Part shown: positions 16,698 through 25,713 of the stretch, in pieces | Position numbering within the stretch: the first letter of the stretch is position 1 | Layout: every line of letters starts with the position of its first letter | Source of the DNA: Prolixibacteraceae bacterium | GTDB taxonomy: Bacteria; Bacteroidota; Bacteroidia; Bacteroidales; Prolixibacteraceae | Assembly (NCBI GenBank): GCA_009773765.1 | Contig: WTWZ01000018.1 | Span: 1-48,055, forward strand | DNA: 48,055 nt | Direction of reading: 5' to 3' | Translations under genes and position numbers: made by a program | Notes under the pieces: generated by a model | The model's database searches: none | Told to the model about the DNA's origin: nothing | What the model saw: the letters and a program-made list of their open reading frames with translations, nothing else

Positions 16698-17978
16698 TTA
16701 ATCAAATCGTCTCTTAATAAACCACAAATCATATAAATTGACCATCAGGTTTAGCCTGAAATAATTTTCCTGGACCAGATTTTCTTCTTTTGTACCTTTC
16801 TTCCCCAATTCTGCTGCAACATTTATTGTTGATTTTGAACGATATACTGGTAACCCAACTCCAAATGTTATGCCAAAATCAGTTATCTGCCGGTTGTTGA
16901 ATATCAGATAAGTTTGCTCATATCTCACTCCTGCACGATATGCTATTCTGCTTGTATAACTTTTAATGGAGAACTTGTCGGGTATCCATTCGGCACCTAT
17001 TGCAAATTTATTTAAATCTGTTAAAAAATTACTTTTTGTTCCAAGAAATTTGGCTTCGCCCCACGGCTGGTGGTAGTAATCGGCATTAATCTCAAGTTTG
17101 TTTTCTTTTACGTATGAAATCCCAAGACCATAGGTAAAGGGAAATTCAATTACCCCTTTTGACTCTTCAATATAATACAAAGTGTCCTGGTCAACAGTAG
17201 AACCTGAAGCAAGATTTTTTTGCGTTATATCCGAGAAAAAAGCATTGTATCTTGGATTATTCTCAAAAACAGCACCAAGTACGATTTTATTCCTTTCTTT
17301 TAACGGAATTGTTGCCTGCAAACCATAATCGAAACTAAAGTCGCTTATCCTTAAACTTTTATATTGCTGCATATTGTAAAAATCGGACGCTCCCAAAAAT
17401 ACAACCTCGGCATTTCGGTTTAATAATCCGAAATAGTAATTGAGGTTTGCCCCAACCGAAAGAAACTTAAACGGCTGGTAAGCTGCTCCAAGAAAAACGT
17501 TCGAAATTGTACCTGCACCATAATAAGTTGTCCTTACAGGCCCGGTATTTTCAATATCCTGATCGATAACCACGCTGTATCCAACATCAGAAAACGGAAC
17601 CAAACCCATACTTGTCCCAAGACGGTTATTTATTTGAAAGTTCATTGCAAAGTATTGGAAATTAACATCGTTTGCTGTTACCTTTCCAATATTATCAGCG
17701 AATTGGACTGATTTTGCATTTACAGCAAATTCGAACATGAAACCAAGCGAATCAACTGCGTCGAACGATGCCGGGTTGGCCAGGTTAATTTGTTCATTAT
17801 TCCTGCTTGCTATGGAGGCGCCCCCCAGCGCTGTTGAACGGCCAAAACTGTATGGATGAAGTTCGCCCAGGCCATACCTTGAATAAGGCGATGATGTATT
17901 GTTGTTAAATTGTGCGGATAATAATGCCGGGAACATTACCAGTGCGAACAAAACAAAAACTTTATTGTATTTCCCCAT
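16698..17978 (-). CDS. Outer-membrane beta-barrel protein of the coaX-lptC cluster
   Basis: This 426-residue protein has an N-terminal signal peptide (MGKYNKVFVLFALVMFPALL, cut near SAQ). The mature protein starts NNNTSSPYSRYGLGE, a pattern seen in FadL/OmpP1-like Bacteroidota proteins. The rest alternates short hydrophobic and polar strands with many aromatic residues, and the chain ends in a beta-strand motif (LWFIKRRFD), as expected for a barrel. It may carry hydrophobic compounds or serve assembly; no specific substrate can be named. The gene overlaps the end of coaX by 17 bases and is followed 25 bases later by the TPR gene, so it is inside one operon. The ATG is supported by the signal peptide directly after it. 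Confidence 0.8.
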   Translation of the reverse strand: MGKYNKVFVLFALVMFPALLSAQFNNNTSSPYSRYGLGELHPYSFGRSTALGGASIASRNNEQINLANPASFDAVDSLGFMFEFAVNAKSVQFADNIGKVTANDVNFQYFAMNFQINNRLGTSMGLVPFSDVGYSVVIDQDIENTGPVRTTYYGAGTISNVFLGAAYQPFKFLSVGANLNYYFGLLNRNAEVVFLGASDFYNMQQYKSLRISDFSFDYGLQATIPLKERNKIVLGAVFENNPRYNAFFSDITQKNLASGSTVDQDTLYYIEESKGVIEFPFTYGLGISYVKENKLEINADYYHQPWGEAKFLGTKSNFLTDLNKFAIGAEWIPDKFSIKSYTSRIAYRAGVRYEQTYLIFNNRQITDFGITFGVGLPVYRSKSTINVAAELGKKGTKEENLVQENYFRLNLMVNLYDLWFIKRRFD

Positions 17979-18696
17979 TATATTCCAATATGCGGTTTAA
18001 GCCCAAGGCTGTTAAATTAAAGTTCACAAAGAAAGAGTTTTTTAATTTCTTATCAAAAAATTCAGCATCTCCACCTGTAATAATAACTTTTAATTTTTTA
18101 TAAAATTCCTTAAAAGTATCAATGGCTTTATCAATCTCAAAAACAACGCCATTTTGAACACCGGCCCGAATTGCTTCTTCGGTTGTTGTTCCAAACAGTT
18201 TGCCGAAATCCTGTTGTTTTACCAATGGTAATTTTCCGGTAAACTGGTGGAGCGCTTTATATCGCATCTCAATTCCCGGGGAAATATTTCCTCCGAGATA
18301 TTGATTTTTGTCGTTTACAATATCGTAAGTTATTGCGGTGCCGGCGTCAATAATCAGCAAATTGGTATCGGGATATAAATCGAAACCCCCTACTGCTGCG
18401 GCAATTCTGTCTTTACCTAAAGTTTCCGGTGTTTTGTAACAGTTTTCGATGGGTAGCGGTGTATGTTCGTTCAACTCGATAAAATATTCAAATTTATGCT
18501 GAAGAGCCAATTTTACTTCAGGTGAATAATCTTTTACAGCCGAAAGAATTACATTTTGCAATGCGGGATGTTCCTGCTGCAAAACATCTATATGTTCCGG
18601 CATAAATTCATATACCGGCACGGTAATAAGTATTTCACCCCGGTTGAAAACAGAAAACCTGGTACGAGTGTTGCCTATATCTATAACCAGGTTCAT
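17962..18696 (-). CDS. coaX: Type III pantothenate kinase
   Basis: CoaX phosphorylates pantothenate, the first step of coenzyme A synthesis. The 244-residue protein has the actin-like ASKHA fold. The phosphate-1 loop is MNLVIDIGNTRTRFSVF at the very N terminus (catalytic-type Asp6). LGKDRIAAAVGG follows at about residue 93. LIIDAGTAITYDIV carries the second conserved Asp, and GGNISPGIEMRYKAL comes next. Type III kinases are not inhibited by CoA and need a monovalent cation. The start ATG abuts the nadC stop (TAG then ATG with no gap) and the end overlaps the outer-membrane protein gene, so it is embedded in the cluster. Length is normal for the family. Confidence 0.95.
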   Translation of the reverse strand: MNLVIDIGNTRTRFSVFNRGEILITVPVYEFMPEHIDVLQQEHPALQNVILSAVKDYSPEVKLALQHKFEYFIELNEHTPLPIENCYKTPETLGKDRIAAAVGGFDLYPDTNLLIIDAGTAITYDIVNDKNQYLGGNISPGIEMRYKALHQFTGKLPLVKQQDFGKLFGTTTEEAIRAGVQNGVVFEIDKAIDTFKEFYKKLKVIITGGDAEFFDKKLKNSFFVNFNLTALGLNRILEYNGEIQ

Positions 18697-19539
18697 CTAA
18701 CTGATAATTTTTTGGCTTATATCGAATGCCTTTACTGAATGTGTAAGCGCGCCAATTGAGATATAATCAACGCCAGTTAATGCAACTTTTCTGATTCTTT
18801 TCAGTGTCATATTACCTGACGCCTCAATTTTTGCCTGTCCGTTAATCAGTTTTACTGCTTCTGTCATCATGGCCGAACTCATATTATCGAGCATTATAAT
18901 ATCCACTTTGGCGTCAATTGCTTCCTGTACTTCGTCAAGGTTTGATGTTTCAACTTCGATTTTAATGCTTTTTGGGATTTTTTTCCGTAAGGCTTCAACA
19001 GCAGGTTTTATTCCTCCTGCCACCTGAATATGGTTATCTTTTATCATTACCATGTCATACAACCCAAAACGGTGGTTCGATGCTCCACCCATACGCACGG
19101 CATATTTATCGAGGTGCCGGTATCCGGGCAAAGTTTTGCGGGTATCCAGAATTTCAACATCCAATCCCTCGATTTCTTTCATGCAAAGATTGGCATAAGT
19201 GGCAATGCCCGACAGGCGCTGTAAAAAATTAAGCGCTTTTCTTTCTCCGGTTAAAAGCGCCCTGTAATTTGCTTTAAATTCAACCAGAATATCGCCCTGA
19301 AAAATTTTGCTCCCATCGGGTTTTATTTCTTTCCAAATCAGTTTTTTATCGAACTTTCTGAATACCATTTCGGCAACTGGTAATCCTGCAACAACACCCT
19401 CATCCTTTGCCACCAAAATTGCCGTTTTGTTTTCCCCCAGGGGGATCAGGTTGTTCGTAGTAATATCGCCATCGCCAATATCTTCTGCACAAGCCAAATC
19501 AAATAAAACCTCGGCCGATTTTAATGTTTTACTGTCCAT
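18697..19539 (-). CDS. nadC: Nicotinate-nucleotide pyrophosphorylase (carboxylating)
   Basis: NadC (quinolinate phosphoribosyltransferase) turns quinolinate and PRPP into nicotinate mononucleotide, CO2 and pyrophosphate in de novo NAD synthesis. The 280-residue protein shows the expected GDGDITTNNLIP near the N terminus and LTGERKALNFLQRLSGIAT. The PRPP/quinolinate motif ILDTRKTLPGYRHLDKYAV is followed by GGASNHRFGLYDMVMIKDNH. The barrel end has IEASGNMTLKRI and the closing GVDYISIGALTHS. It starts 4 bases after nadB and abuts coaX. nadA (quinolinate synthase) is not in this window, so the pathway must be completed elsewhere. Motifs and length are intact. Confidence 0.96.
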   Translation of the reverse strand: MDSKTLKSAEVLFDLACAEDIGDGDITTNNLIPLGENKTAILVAKDEGVVAGLPVAEMVFRKFDKKLIWKEIKPDGSKIFQGDILVEFKANYRALLTGERKALNFLQRLSGIATYANLCMKEIEGLDVEILDTRKTLPGYRHLDKYAVRMGGASNHRFGLYDMVMIKDNHIQVAGGIKPAVEALRKKIPKSIKIEVETSNLDEVQEAIDAKVDIIMLDNMSSAMMTEAVKLINGQAKIEASGNMTLKRIRKVALTGVDYISIGALTHSVKAFDISQKIIS

Positions 19540-19543
19540 TTTT

Positions 19544-21115
19544 CTATTTCCTTACAGGTTCAAATTGTATATCGTTGTTTTTTTGTTGAATGATATGAAT
19601 TTCGAAATCGGTATTTTCTTTCTGAAAATCTTCGCGAATGTGCCCGCCCCTGCTTTCTTTACGTATTAATGCTGCTTGCGCAATAAGCTTACAAACTGTT
19701 GCAGTATTTTTAATTTTGAACAGATTATATTCATTTTGATAGTCCCCAAATTTCGATTCAATTTCTGAAAGTCTTTCAATTGCTTTTCCAATTCCTTCTG
19801 CATTTCGCACAATACCAAGGTTTTCCGACATCAGTTCAGCTATTTCGTTTTGCATCTCAAGGTACAGCGGTTCATTTTTACTTTCGATATAAATTGGTTC
19901 CACTTCGTTGATTTGGCATCCGGAATTTGACAATTTGGCGGCCTTTTCGCTTGCACGTTTTCCAAAAACCAGACATTCGAGCAGTGAATTGCTCGCCAGC
20001 CTGTTGGCGCCCATAACCCCTGTTGAGGCAGCTTCGCCACAAACAAAAAGACCTGAAATATTGGTTTCTGCATCGAGGTTTGTCCTGATCCCGCCAACCA
20101 TATAATGTGCTGCGGGTGCAACTGGCAAAAGGTCGGCAGTTAAGTCGAACCCGAATTCTTTCAGTTGTTGATAAATATTACTGAAACGGGCAATAATTTC
20201 GTTTTTATCAAGGTGCCTGAGCGAAAGGTAAATACGGTGGTTACCTGTCTGTTGCAATTGTTTGTAAATGTTGAAAGCCACAACATCGCGGGGTGCAAGT
20301 TCGGCAAGCTGATGAATATCAGTCATAAACCGTTCGCCTTTTTCGTTTAGCAGCCAGGCGCCTTCTCCCCGCACTGCCTCGCTGATTAGGTATGCTTCTT
20401 TGCCAGGCACAAACAATGCGGTTGGGTGGAACTGGATAAACTCGAGGTCGGCAATTTTGGCCCCGGCTTCAAATGCCATTGCAATACCATCGCCGGTTGC
20501 AGTATAAGGATTGGTTGAACGAAGAAATACCCTGGATAATCCTCCGGTAGCCACTATTACAGCTTTAGTTTTGAAAATGATGTTTTTGCGCGTAACAAAA
20601 TCGTATGCATGTAAACCAGCAATACAGTTGTTTTGCTTCATCAGTTTTATAGCTGTTACATTTTCGAATGGCGTAATGGTTGGCTGTTCCAATACTTTTC
20701 CCAGTTTAAAGCTGGTTACCAATTTGCCGGTGGCGTCCCCGCCTGCATGAATTATGCGCCGCTGATTGTGCCCACCTTCGAGCCCAAGAACCAGTTCGCC
20801 ATCTTTTTTGTCGAATTGCATGCCCAATTCTATCAATTCCGAAACTCTCCGCGGACCTTCGTTTACCAAAACTTCAACAGCATCAATATCGCAAAGCCCC
20901 CGCCCTGCAATACTTGTGTCGCGCAGGTGTTCCTGAGGTGAATCGTTTTTGCCAATAGCCGCTGCAATGCCACCCTGCGCATAATATGAATTACTGATAT
21001 CGAGTTGAGATTTGGTTACAACAGCAACCTTTCCATATTTGGCCGAATGATATGCAGCAGAAAGCCCTGCCAGCCCACTGCCTATTACAACTGTATCAAA
21101 TTCAAATACTTGCAT
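19544..21115 (-). CDS. nadB: L-aspartate oxidase
   Basis: NadB oxidises L-aspartate to iminoaspartate with FAD, the first step of NAD synthesis. The 523-residue protein has the dinucleotide-binding start TVVIGSGLAGLSAAYHSAKY. The active-site segments of the succinate dehydrogenase/fumarate reductase flavoprotein family follow: EFIQFHPTALFVPG, SEAVRGEGAWLLN, HYMVGGIRTNLDA and GEAASTGVMGANRLASNSLL. The C-terminal helical domain carries RGGHIREDFQKEN. It is the first gene of the NAD-CoA-envelope cluster, with a consensus -7 box about 29 bases upstream of its ATG. The enzyme uses oxygen or fumarate as acceptor. Whether it works aerobically here cannot be read from sequence. Confidence 0.96.
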   Translation of the reverse strand: MQVFEFDTVVIGSGLAGLSAAYHSAKYGKVAVVTKSQLDISNSYYAQGGIAAAIGKNDSPQEHLRDTSIAGRGLCDIDAVEVLVNEGPRRVSELIELGMQFDKKDGELVLGLEGGHNQRRIIHAGGDATGKLVTSFKLGKVLEQPTITPFENVTAIKLMKQNNCIAGLHAYDFVTRKNIIFKTKAVIVATGGLSRVFLRSTNPYTATGDGIAMAFEAGAKIADLEFIQFHPTALFVPGKEAYLISEAVRGEGAWLLNEKGERFMTDIHQLAELAPRDVVAFNIYKQLQQTGNHRIYLSLRHLDKNEIIARFSNIYQQLKEFGFDLTADLLPVAPAAHYMVGGIRTNLDAETNISGLFVCGEAASTGVMGANRLASNSLLECLVFGKRASEKAAKLSNSGCQINEVEPIYIESKNEPLYLEMQNEIAELMSENLGIVRNAEGIGKAIERLSEIESKFGDYQNEYNLFKIKNTATVCKLIAQAALIRKESRGGHIREDFQKENTDFEIHIIQQKNNDIQFEPVRK

Positions 21116-21143
21116 TATTAAAATGTATTTTGCAAACGACCGG

Positions 21144-21151
21144 CAAAGTTA
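21144..21151 (-). promoter_or_regulatory. Candidate -7 promoter box for the nadB operon
   Basis: On the minus strand this reads TAACTTTG, an exact TAnnTTTG match, about 29 bases upstream of the nadB ATG. A matching -33 TTTG is not obvious. Confidence 0.45.
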
Positions 21152-21200
21152 GTATTTCTTTCACGCAATCGCATGAATTATTTCACTATTCCTGCCAATT

Positions 21201-21342
21201 TTAAGGAAGGTAATCGGGGCGGATTGGAGAAAACAGTCCCAGTATAATTGAATTTCCCCAAATTTCAACTTCGTGCCCCGTATTTTCGGGTATGCACCAA
21301 CTGTCGCCGGCTTTGGTGACGTGCCAGTTTTTAAACGTATTC
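21201..21342 (-). pseudogene. Cupin-domain protein, C-terminal remnant
   Basis: Just beyond the TolC-family gene, overlapping its last bases in another frame, an open stretch of about 46 codons reads NTFKNWHVTKAGDSWCIPEN. It then continues THEVEI-like (GHEVEIWGNSIILGLFSP) and stops after IRPDYLP at 21201. This is the usual end of small cupin-fold proteins: the Gly-Asp-x-W-x-IP strand turn, the HxVE metal-ligand strand and the closing LFSPxRxDYLP. There is no start codon and the N-terminal half is absent, so it is a decayed fragment. The remainder of the 215-base gap carries the nadB promoter. Recognition is by motif only. Confidence 0.6.
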
Positions 21343-22653
21343 CATTATTTGTCCTGAGATTTTCAGTAATGAAATCTCCGCCAGTTTTGTGAGATACTGG
21401 ACTGAAATGAGCCGTTCTTCGGCGTCGAGCAGACTTTTTTGAACTTCGCGCAATTCAAGCCCCGAAAGATTGCCAAGTTTGTATCTTTCGAGCGCTATTC
21501 CCAGGTTTTCGCGGGCTACTCCAAGGTTTTGTTCCTCGAGATTTAAAAGTTTAAGATTATTTTCGTAGGCATAAAATATAGTAATCAGGTCAGCCTTTAT
21601 TTCCTGTTCCATTTCCTGATACTGTATTTTTTGGGTTTCAATACCAATTTTTGCATTTGTTTTTTCCAGCCTTCGTGTAAATCCGTCAAAAATATCCAAT
21701 CCCAATGTTAGCCCATAGTTCATTCCCCGTGTTTTCTGGTTATCGTAAGCGCCGGTTTCGTATCCGCTGTAACCTAATGAATAACCGGTGGTAAAATTCA
21801 AATACGGATATGAACGGGAAGCTATAATTTTGTAATCGATTTCGGAAATCACCTGGTTTTTCGATGCAATCAGCAAACTGGTGTTCATTTGAAGCGTCAG
21901 TTTAAGCAATTCGTCGTATATCAGGCCTGCATTTATTTGAAAAGAAGTATCAGACAGAACAATATTTTCTTCCAGATTTTCAACCGACATTAATGTTTTC
22001 AACCTCATTTGCGATGCTTTTAAAACTTCATCCTGTTTTGCAAATCTCGAGCTGTCGGCGTTCAGGTAAACCATCGATTGCAATAATTCCAGTTTCGACG
22101 ATGAACCCAGCAGGTAGCGCTGTTTGTCAATCCGTACACGCTCGCGGGAGAGTTCAACGGCATAAGCCAGATTTTTGTACAGGTTTAACTGTTGAATATG
22201 TAAATAGTATTCAGAAATGATCCGTGAAACAAGGTTTTCAACATTCATTTGAGTGCTCAGTTCGCCAACCTGTTTCAGTTCATTTAATTTCTGATAGGTT
22301 GACTGGACATTAAAACCCCTGAAGATGGCCATGTCGAGGTTTACATTAGCCATGCCTGAAGTGTTGTAAATTCCTTTATTTACATTTTCGCCACCTTCGC
22401 GAAGCGCCTGGGTTGTTGTGGCCATGTTCCCTCCATAACGGTTTGAAGTTGTGATTGAGGGCAGAAATCCGGCATTTCCTTTGGTGAAATTATTGTTCAA
22501 AATCTGTTCTCGTTTTCTGGAAACCTGAAGCGAAAAATTGCGTTCGAGGCCGGTAAGCACACAACGGCCCAAATCATAAACTTCCTGAGAACTGACGTTT
22601 TGAAAAGAGATCAGGATAAAGATTACCGCTATAATAATCCTGTTATTTTTCAT
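21331..22653 (-). CDS. TolC-family outer-membrane efflux protein
   Basis: Outer-membrane channel of a tripartite efflux pump. The open frame extends to 22689. I place the start at the ATG at 22653, giving about 440 residues, because a signal peptide begins there (MKNNRIIIAVIFILISF, cut near VSSQ). The upstream codons lie deeper inside the RND gene. The mature protein is long-helical with the internal duplication of TolC: two repeats of coiled-coil helices, each followed by beta strands. Conserved pieces include ISEYYLHIQQLNLYKN, LDIFDGFTRRLEKTNAK in the second half and LGIALERYKLGNLSGLELRE near the end. It overlaps the RND gene by 11 bases and is the last gene of the adaptor-pump-channel operon. 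Confidence 0.9.
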   Translation of the reverse strand: MKNNRIIIAVIFILISFQNVSSQEVYDLGRCVLTGLERNFSLQVSRKREQILNNNFTKGNAGFLPSITTSNRYGGNMATTTQALREGGENVNKGIYNTSGMANVNLDMAIFRGFNVQSTYQKLNELKQVGELSTQMNVENLVSRIISEYYLHIQQLNLYKNLAYAVELSRERVRIDKQRYLLGSSSKLELLQSMVYLNADSSRFAKQDEVLKASQMRLKTLMSVENLEENIVLSDTSFQINAGLIYDELLKLTLQMNTSLLIASKNQVISEIDYKIIASRSYPYLNFTTGYSLGYSGYETGAYDNQKTRGMNYGLTLGLDIFDGFTRRLEKTNAKIGIETQKIQYQEMEQEIKADLITIFYAYENNLKLLNLEEQNLGVARENLGIALERYKLGNLSGLELREVQKSLLDAEERLISVQYLTKLAEISLLKISGQIMEYV

Positions 22654-25600
22654 ATAGTTCAATTTTTTCAGAATGGCTGAGTTCATCACTTTTAACTTTT
22701 GTTTCGCTTGATATTAACAGATATATGCCCGGAACAACATAAAGTGTAAGGAAAGTGGAAATGGTTAATCCGCCTACAACTGCTATCCCCATTGCAACGC
22801 GGCTTTGGGCGCCTTCGCCCAAACCGATGGCCAGTGGTAAAATTCCGAGAATGGTTGACAGGCTTGTCATTAAAATTGGCCTGAAACGGGCAGCCGAAGC
22901 ATATTTTATTGCTTCCAGTTTATTCATTCCGGTTGCTTTTCGCTGGTTGGCAAATTCCACAATTAAAATTCCGTTTTTCGAAACAAGCCCTATCAGCATG
23001 ATTATTCCAATCTGACTAAATATATTCATAGTTATGTTGAAATACCACATAAAAATTAATGCTCCGGCAAGCGCTAAAGGCACTGTCATCATCACAATCA
23101 GCGGGTCTTTAAAACTTTCGAACTGTGCGGAAAGCACAAGGAAGATGAGAACGATTGCCAGAAGAAATGCAAACATCAAACTTGACGAACTTTCCATAAA
23201 ATCCTTGGAGTCGCCGGCAAGAGCTGTACGAAATGTATCATCAAGTACCTTTTCAGCAATTATATCCATCTCTTCAAGACCTTCGCTAATGGTTTTCCCC
23301 TGTGCCAATCCTGAAGAAACGGTTGCGGCAACAAAACGGTTATAACGGTAAAGTTGCGGCGGTGCTGTTGATTCAACCAGTTCAACAAAATTATCGAGTT
23401 GAACCATTTGCCCCGAGCTGTTTCTAACGTACAACGATTTCAGGTCGAGTGGCTTGTTTCTGTCCTGGCGGGCCAGTTCTCCCAAAATCTGGTATTGTTT
23501 GCCGTTCATTATAAAGTAGCCCAAACGCTGTCCGCTGAGGGCCAACTGCAGGGTTTGCCCAATATTCTGGGTTGAAACGCCCAGCAGGTTGGCTTTGTCC
23601 CGGTTAATTACAATTTGCAGTTCAGGTTTTGTGAATTTCAAATCAATATCTGCCATCGAGAATACAGGATTATCCTGAACTTCGGCCATGAAAGCAGGAA
23701 TAATTTCACGAAGTTTTTCAATGTTCGGCGCCTGTAAAACATATTGAATGGGTTGTCCGGCCCGTCTTCCACCAAAAGTAGATTGCTGAATTACATTCGC
23801 TCTTGCTTTTGTCATTTTTCTTAATTCGACCGTTAACTGGTTTGCAATCTCCTGTTGCGAACGTTTCCGTTGCGAAGGCGGAACAAGTACAATCCGGACA
23901 AATGCAAAACTTCCGCGGACCATTGAAGTTACCTTATCCCTTTCGGGCACAGTTCTTTCCACCAGTGAAACAACTTCTTCAGTATAGGCTACATTGAATT
24001 CGTAGGTCGAACCTTCGGGCAATGTAGTCCTGATGTTTAATTGAGAACGGTCTTCGAGCGGTGCCATTTCGGCAGGGATATTTTTCCATAAAAAGAAAAT
24101 AAGCACAAAGGATACCAAAACAATTACAATGGCAATATTTTTTCTTTTTAGGACCGATTCAAGCGAACTGCGATAAACGTTGTTCAGCCAAATAAAAAAT
24201 TTCTCTGTATAATTATAGGCTTTACTTCTTTTGTGCCGTGTTTTCAGAATTTTGGTGGAAAGCATCGGTGTTAATGTAAGGGCCACAAACGATGAAATGG
24301 CAACTGCGCTGGCAATTACAATACTAAATTCGCGGAAAAGCCTTCCTGTCATTCCTTCCAGAAAAACGATGGGGAAGAATACCGCAATTAATGTGATAGT
24401 TGTGGCGATAATGGCAAAAAATATTTCGTTTGCCCCTTTTATGCCTGCTTCAAGCGGGGACATTCCCTGTTCGATTTTTACATAAATATTTTCCATCATC
24501 ACTATAGCATCGTCAACAACAAGCCCAATAGACAGAACGATAGCCAGAAGTGTAAGCACATTTATGGAAAATCCAGCCAAATACATGACAAAAAACGAAC
24601 CAACCAGCGACACCGGAATAACAAGTATGGGAAGCAGTGTAGTTCTCCAGTCGCGTAAAAAAACAAATATGATTACCACTACAAGGAAAAATGCAAGATA
24701 AATGGTGTTCATTACCTCGTCGATAGAAGTACGGATATATTCAGTATTATCGAAACCGATTTCAATTTCCACATCCCCGGGGAGGTCTTTTTTAATAAAA
24801 TCGAGTCGTTCGTAAACAGCGTCGGCAATTTCGATATGGTTGGCGCCGGGTTGAGGAACAATGACCGTCCCAACCATCGGAATACCGTTCATTTTCATTA
24901 TTCCCCTGATATCTTCAGGGCCGATTTCTGCCCGGCCTATATCGCGAACGCGGATTAACTGATCGCCGGTTTGTTTCAATATCAGGCTGTTAAATTCTTC
25001 CGGTTTGGTCATTAATCCAAGAGTCCGGATTGTTAGTTCGGTTGTGTTGCCTTCAATACTTCCGGCCGGCAGTTCAATGTTTTCGCGTAGTATTGCGTTT
25101 CTAACATCCAGGGGCGTCATTTGATATCCCGCCAATTTTGCGGGATCGAGCCAGATTCGCATGGCATACCTTTTTTCTCCCCAAATTTGAACTGCGCTTA
25201 CCCCCGAAATGGTTTGCAACTGTTCTTTAAATGTCAGTTCTGCTATTTCTGAGAGTTCGAGCAAGGAACGTTTCGGGCTTTTTACCGCGAGAAACATAAT
25301 TGGATTTGCGTCTGCATCGGCTTTGGAAACTGTTGGAGGGTCGCAGTCGCGCGGCAGAAACCTTTGTGCCTGCGAAACTTTGTCGCGCACATCGTTGGCT
25401 GCGGTTTCAAGGTCAACTGTAAGTTCAAATTCCACAGTTACTTCGCTCCTCCCCTGACTGCTTCGGCTGGTTAATGTACGTATTCCGGGTATTCCGTTTA
25501 TCGATTGCTCAAGTGGTTCGGTAATTTGTGTTTCAATTACATCGGAATTGGCGCCGGGATATGACGTGCTCACTGAAATAATTGGCGGGTCAACGCTTGG

Positions 25601-25711
25601 AAATTCCCTGATTCCCAGATAAGTTATTCCGATTCCTCCAAAAATCAGGATAACCAGTGAAAATACAGTGGCAAGCACCGGTCGTTTTATACTAATTGAA
25701 GACAGGCTCAT
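22643..25711 (-). CDS. RND efflux pump permease, HAE1/AcrB-like
   Basis: This 1022-residue inner-membrane proton antiporter is the pump of a tripartite system. It begins with the amphipathic leader MSLSSISIKRPVLATVFSL and the first TM. Two large periplasmic loops and two six-helix bundles follow, as in AcrB. TM4 carries GLVVDDAIVMMENIYVKIEQ with the paired Asp residues used in proton relay. FREFSIVIASAVAISSFVAL and the C-terminal MIGLVSKNGILIVEFANQ are typical of the HAE1 (hydrophobe/amphiphile) subgroup rather than the heavy-metal one, whose TM4 lacks this DD pair. The gene is 2 bases downstream of the adaptor gene and overlaps the TolC gene. Substrates (drugs, detergents, lipids) cannot be deduced. 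Confidence 0.95.
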   Translation of the reverse strand: MSLSSISIKRPVLATVFSLVILIFGGIGITYLGIREFPSVDPPIISVSTSYPGANSDVIETQITEPLEQSINGIPGIRTLTSRSSQGRSEVTVEFELTVDLETAANDVRDKVSQAQRFLPRDCDPPTVSKADADANPIMFLAVKSPKRSLLELSEIAELTFKEQLQTISGVSAVQIWGEKRYAMRIWLDPAKLAGYQMTPLDVRNAILRENIELPAGSIEGNTTELTIRTLGLMTKPEEFNSLILKQTGDQLIRVRDIGRAEIGPEDIRGIMKMNGIPMVGTVIVPQPGANHIEIADAVYERLDFIKKDLPGDVEIEIGFDNTEYIRTSIDEVMNTIYLAFFLVVVIIFVFLRDWRTTLLPILVIPVSLVGSFFVMYLAGFSINVLTLLAIVLSIGLVVDDAIVMMENIYVKIEQGMSPLEAGIKGANEIFFAIIATTITLIAVFFPIVFLEGMTGRLFREFSIVIASAVAISSFVALTLTPMLSTKILKTRHKRSKAYNYTEKFFIWLNNVYRSSLESVLKRKNIAIVIVLVSFVLIFFLWKNIPAEMAPLEDRSQLNIRTTLPEGSTYEFNVAYTEEVVSLVERTVPERDKVTSMVRGSFAFVRIVLVPPSQRKRSQQEIANQLTVELRKMTKARANVIQQSTFGGRRAGQPIQYVLQAPNIEKLREIIPAFMAEVQDNPVFSMADIDLKFTKPELQIVINRDKANLLGVSTQNIGQTLQLALSGQRLGYFIMNGKQYQILGELARQDRNKPLDLKSLYVRNSSGQMVQLDNFVELVESTAPPQLYRYNRFVAATVSSGLAQGKTISEGLEEMDIIAEKVLDDTFRTALAGDSKDFMESSSSLMFAFLLAIVLIFLVLSAQFESFKDPLIVMMTVPLALAGALIFMWYFNITMNIFSQIGIIMLIGLVSKNGILIVEFANQRKATGMNKLEAIKYASAARFRPILMTSLSTILGILPLAIGLGEGAQSRVAMGIAVVGGLTISTFLTLYVVPGIYLLISSETKVKSDELSHSEKIELYEK

Positions 25712-25713
25712 GG

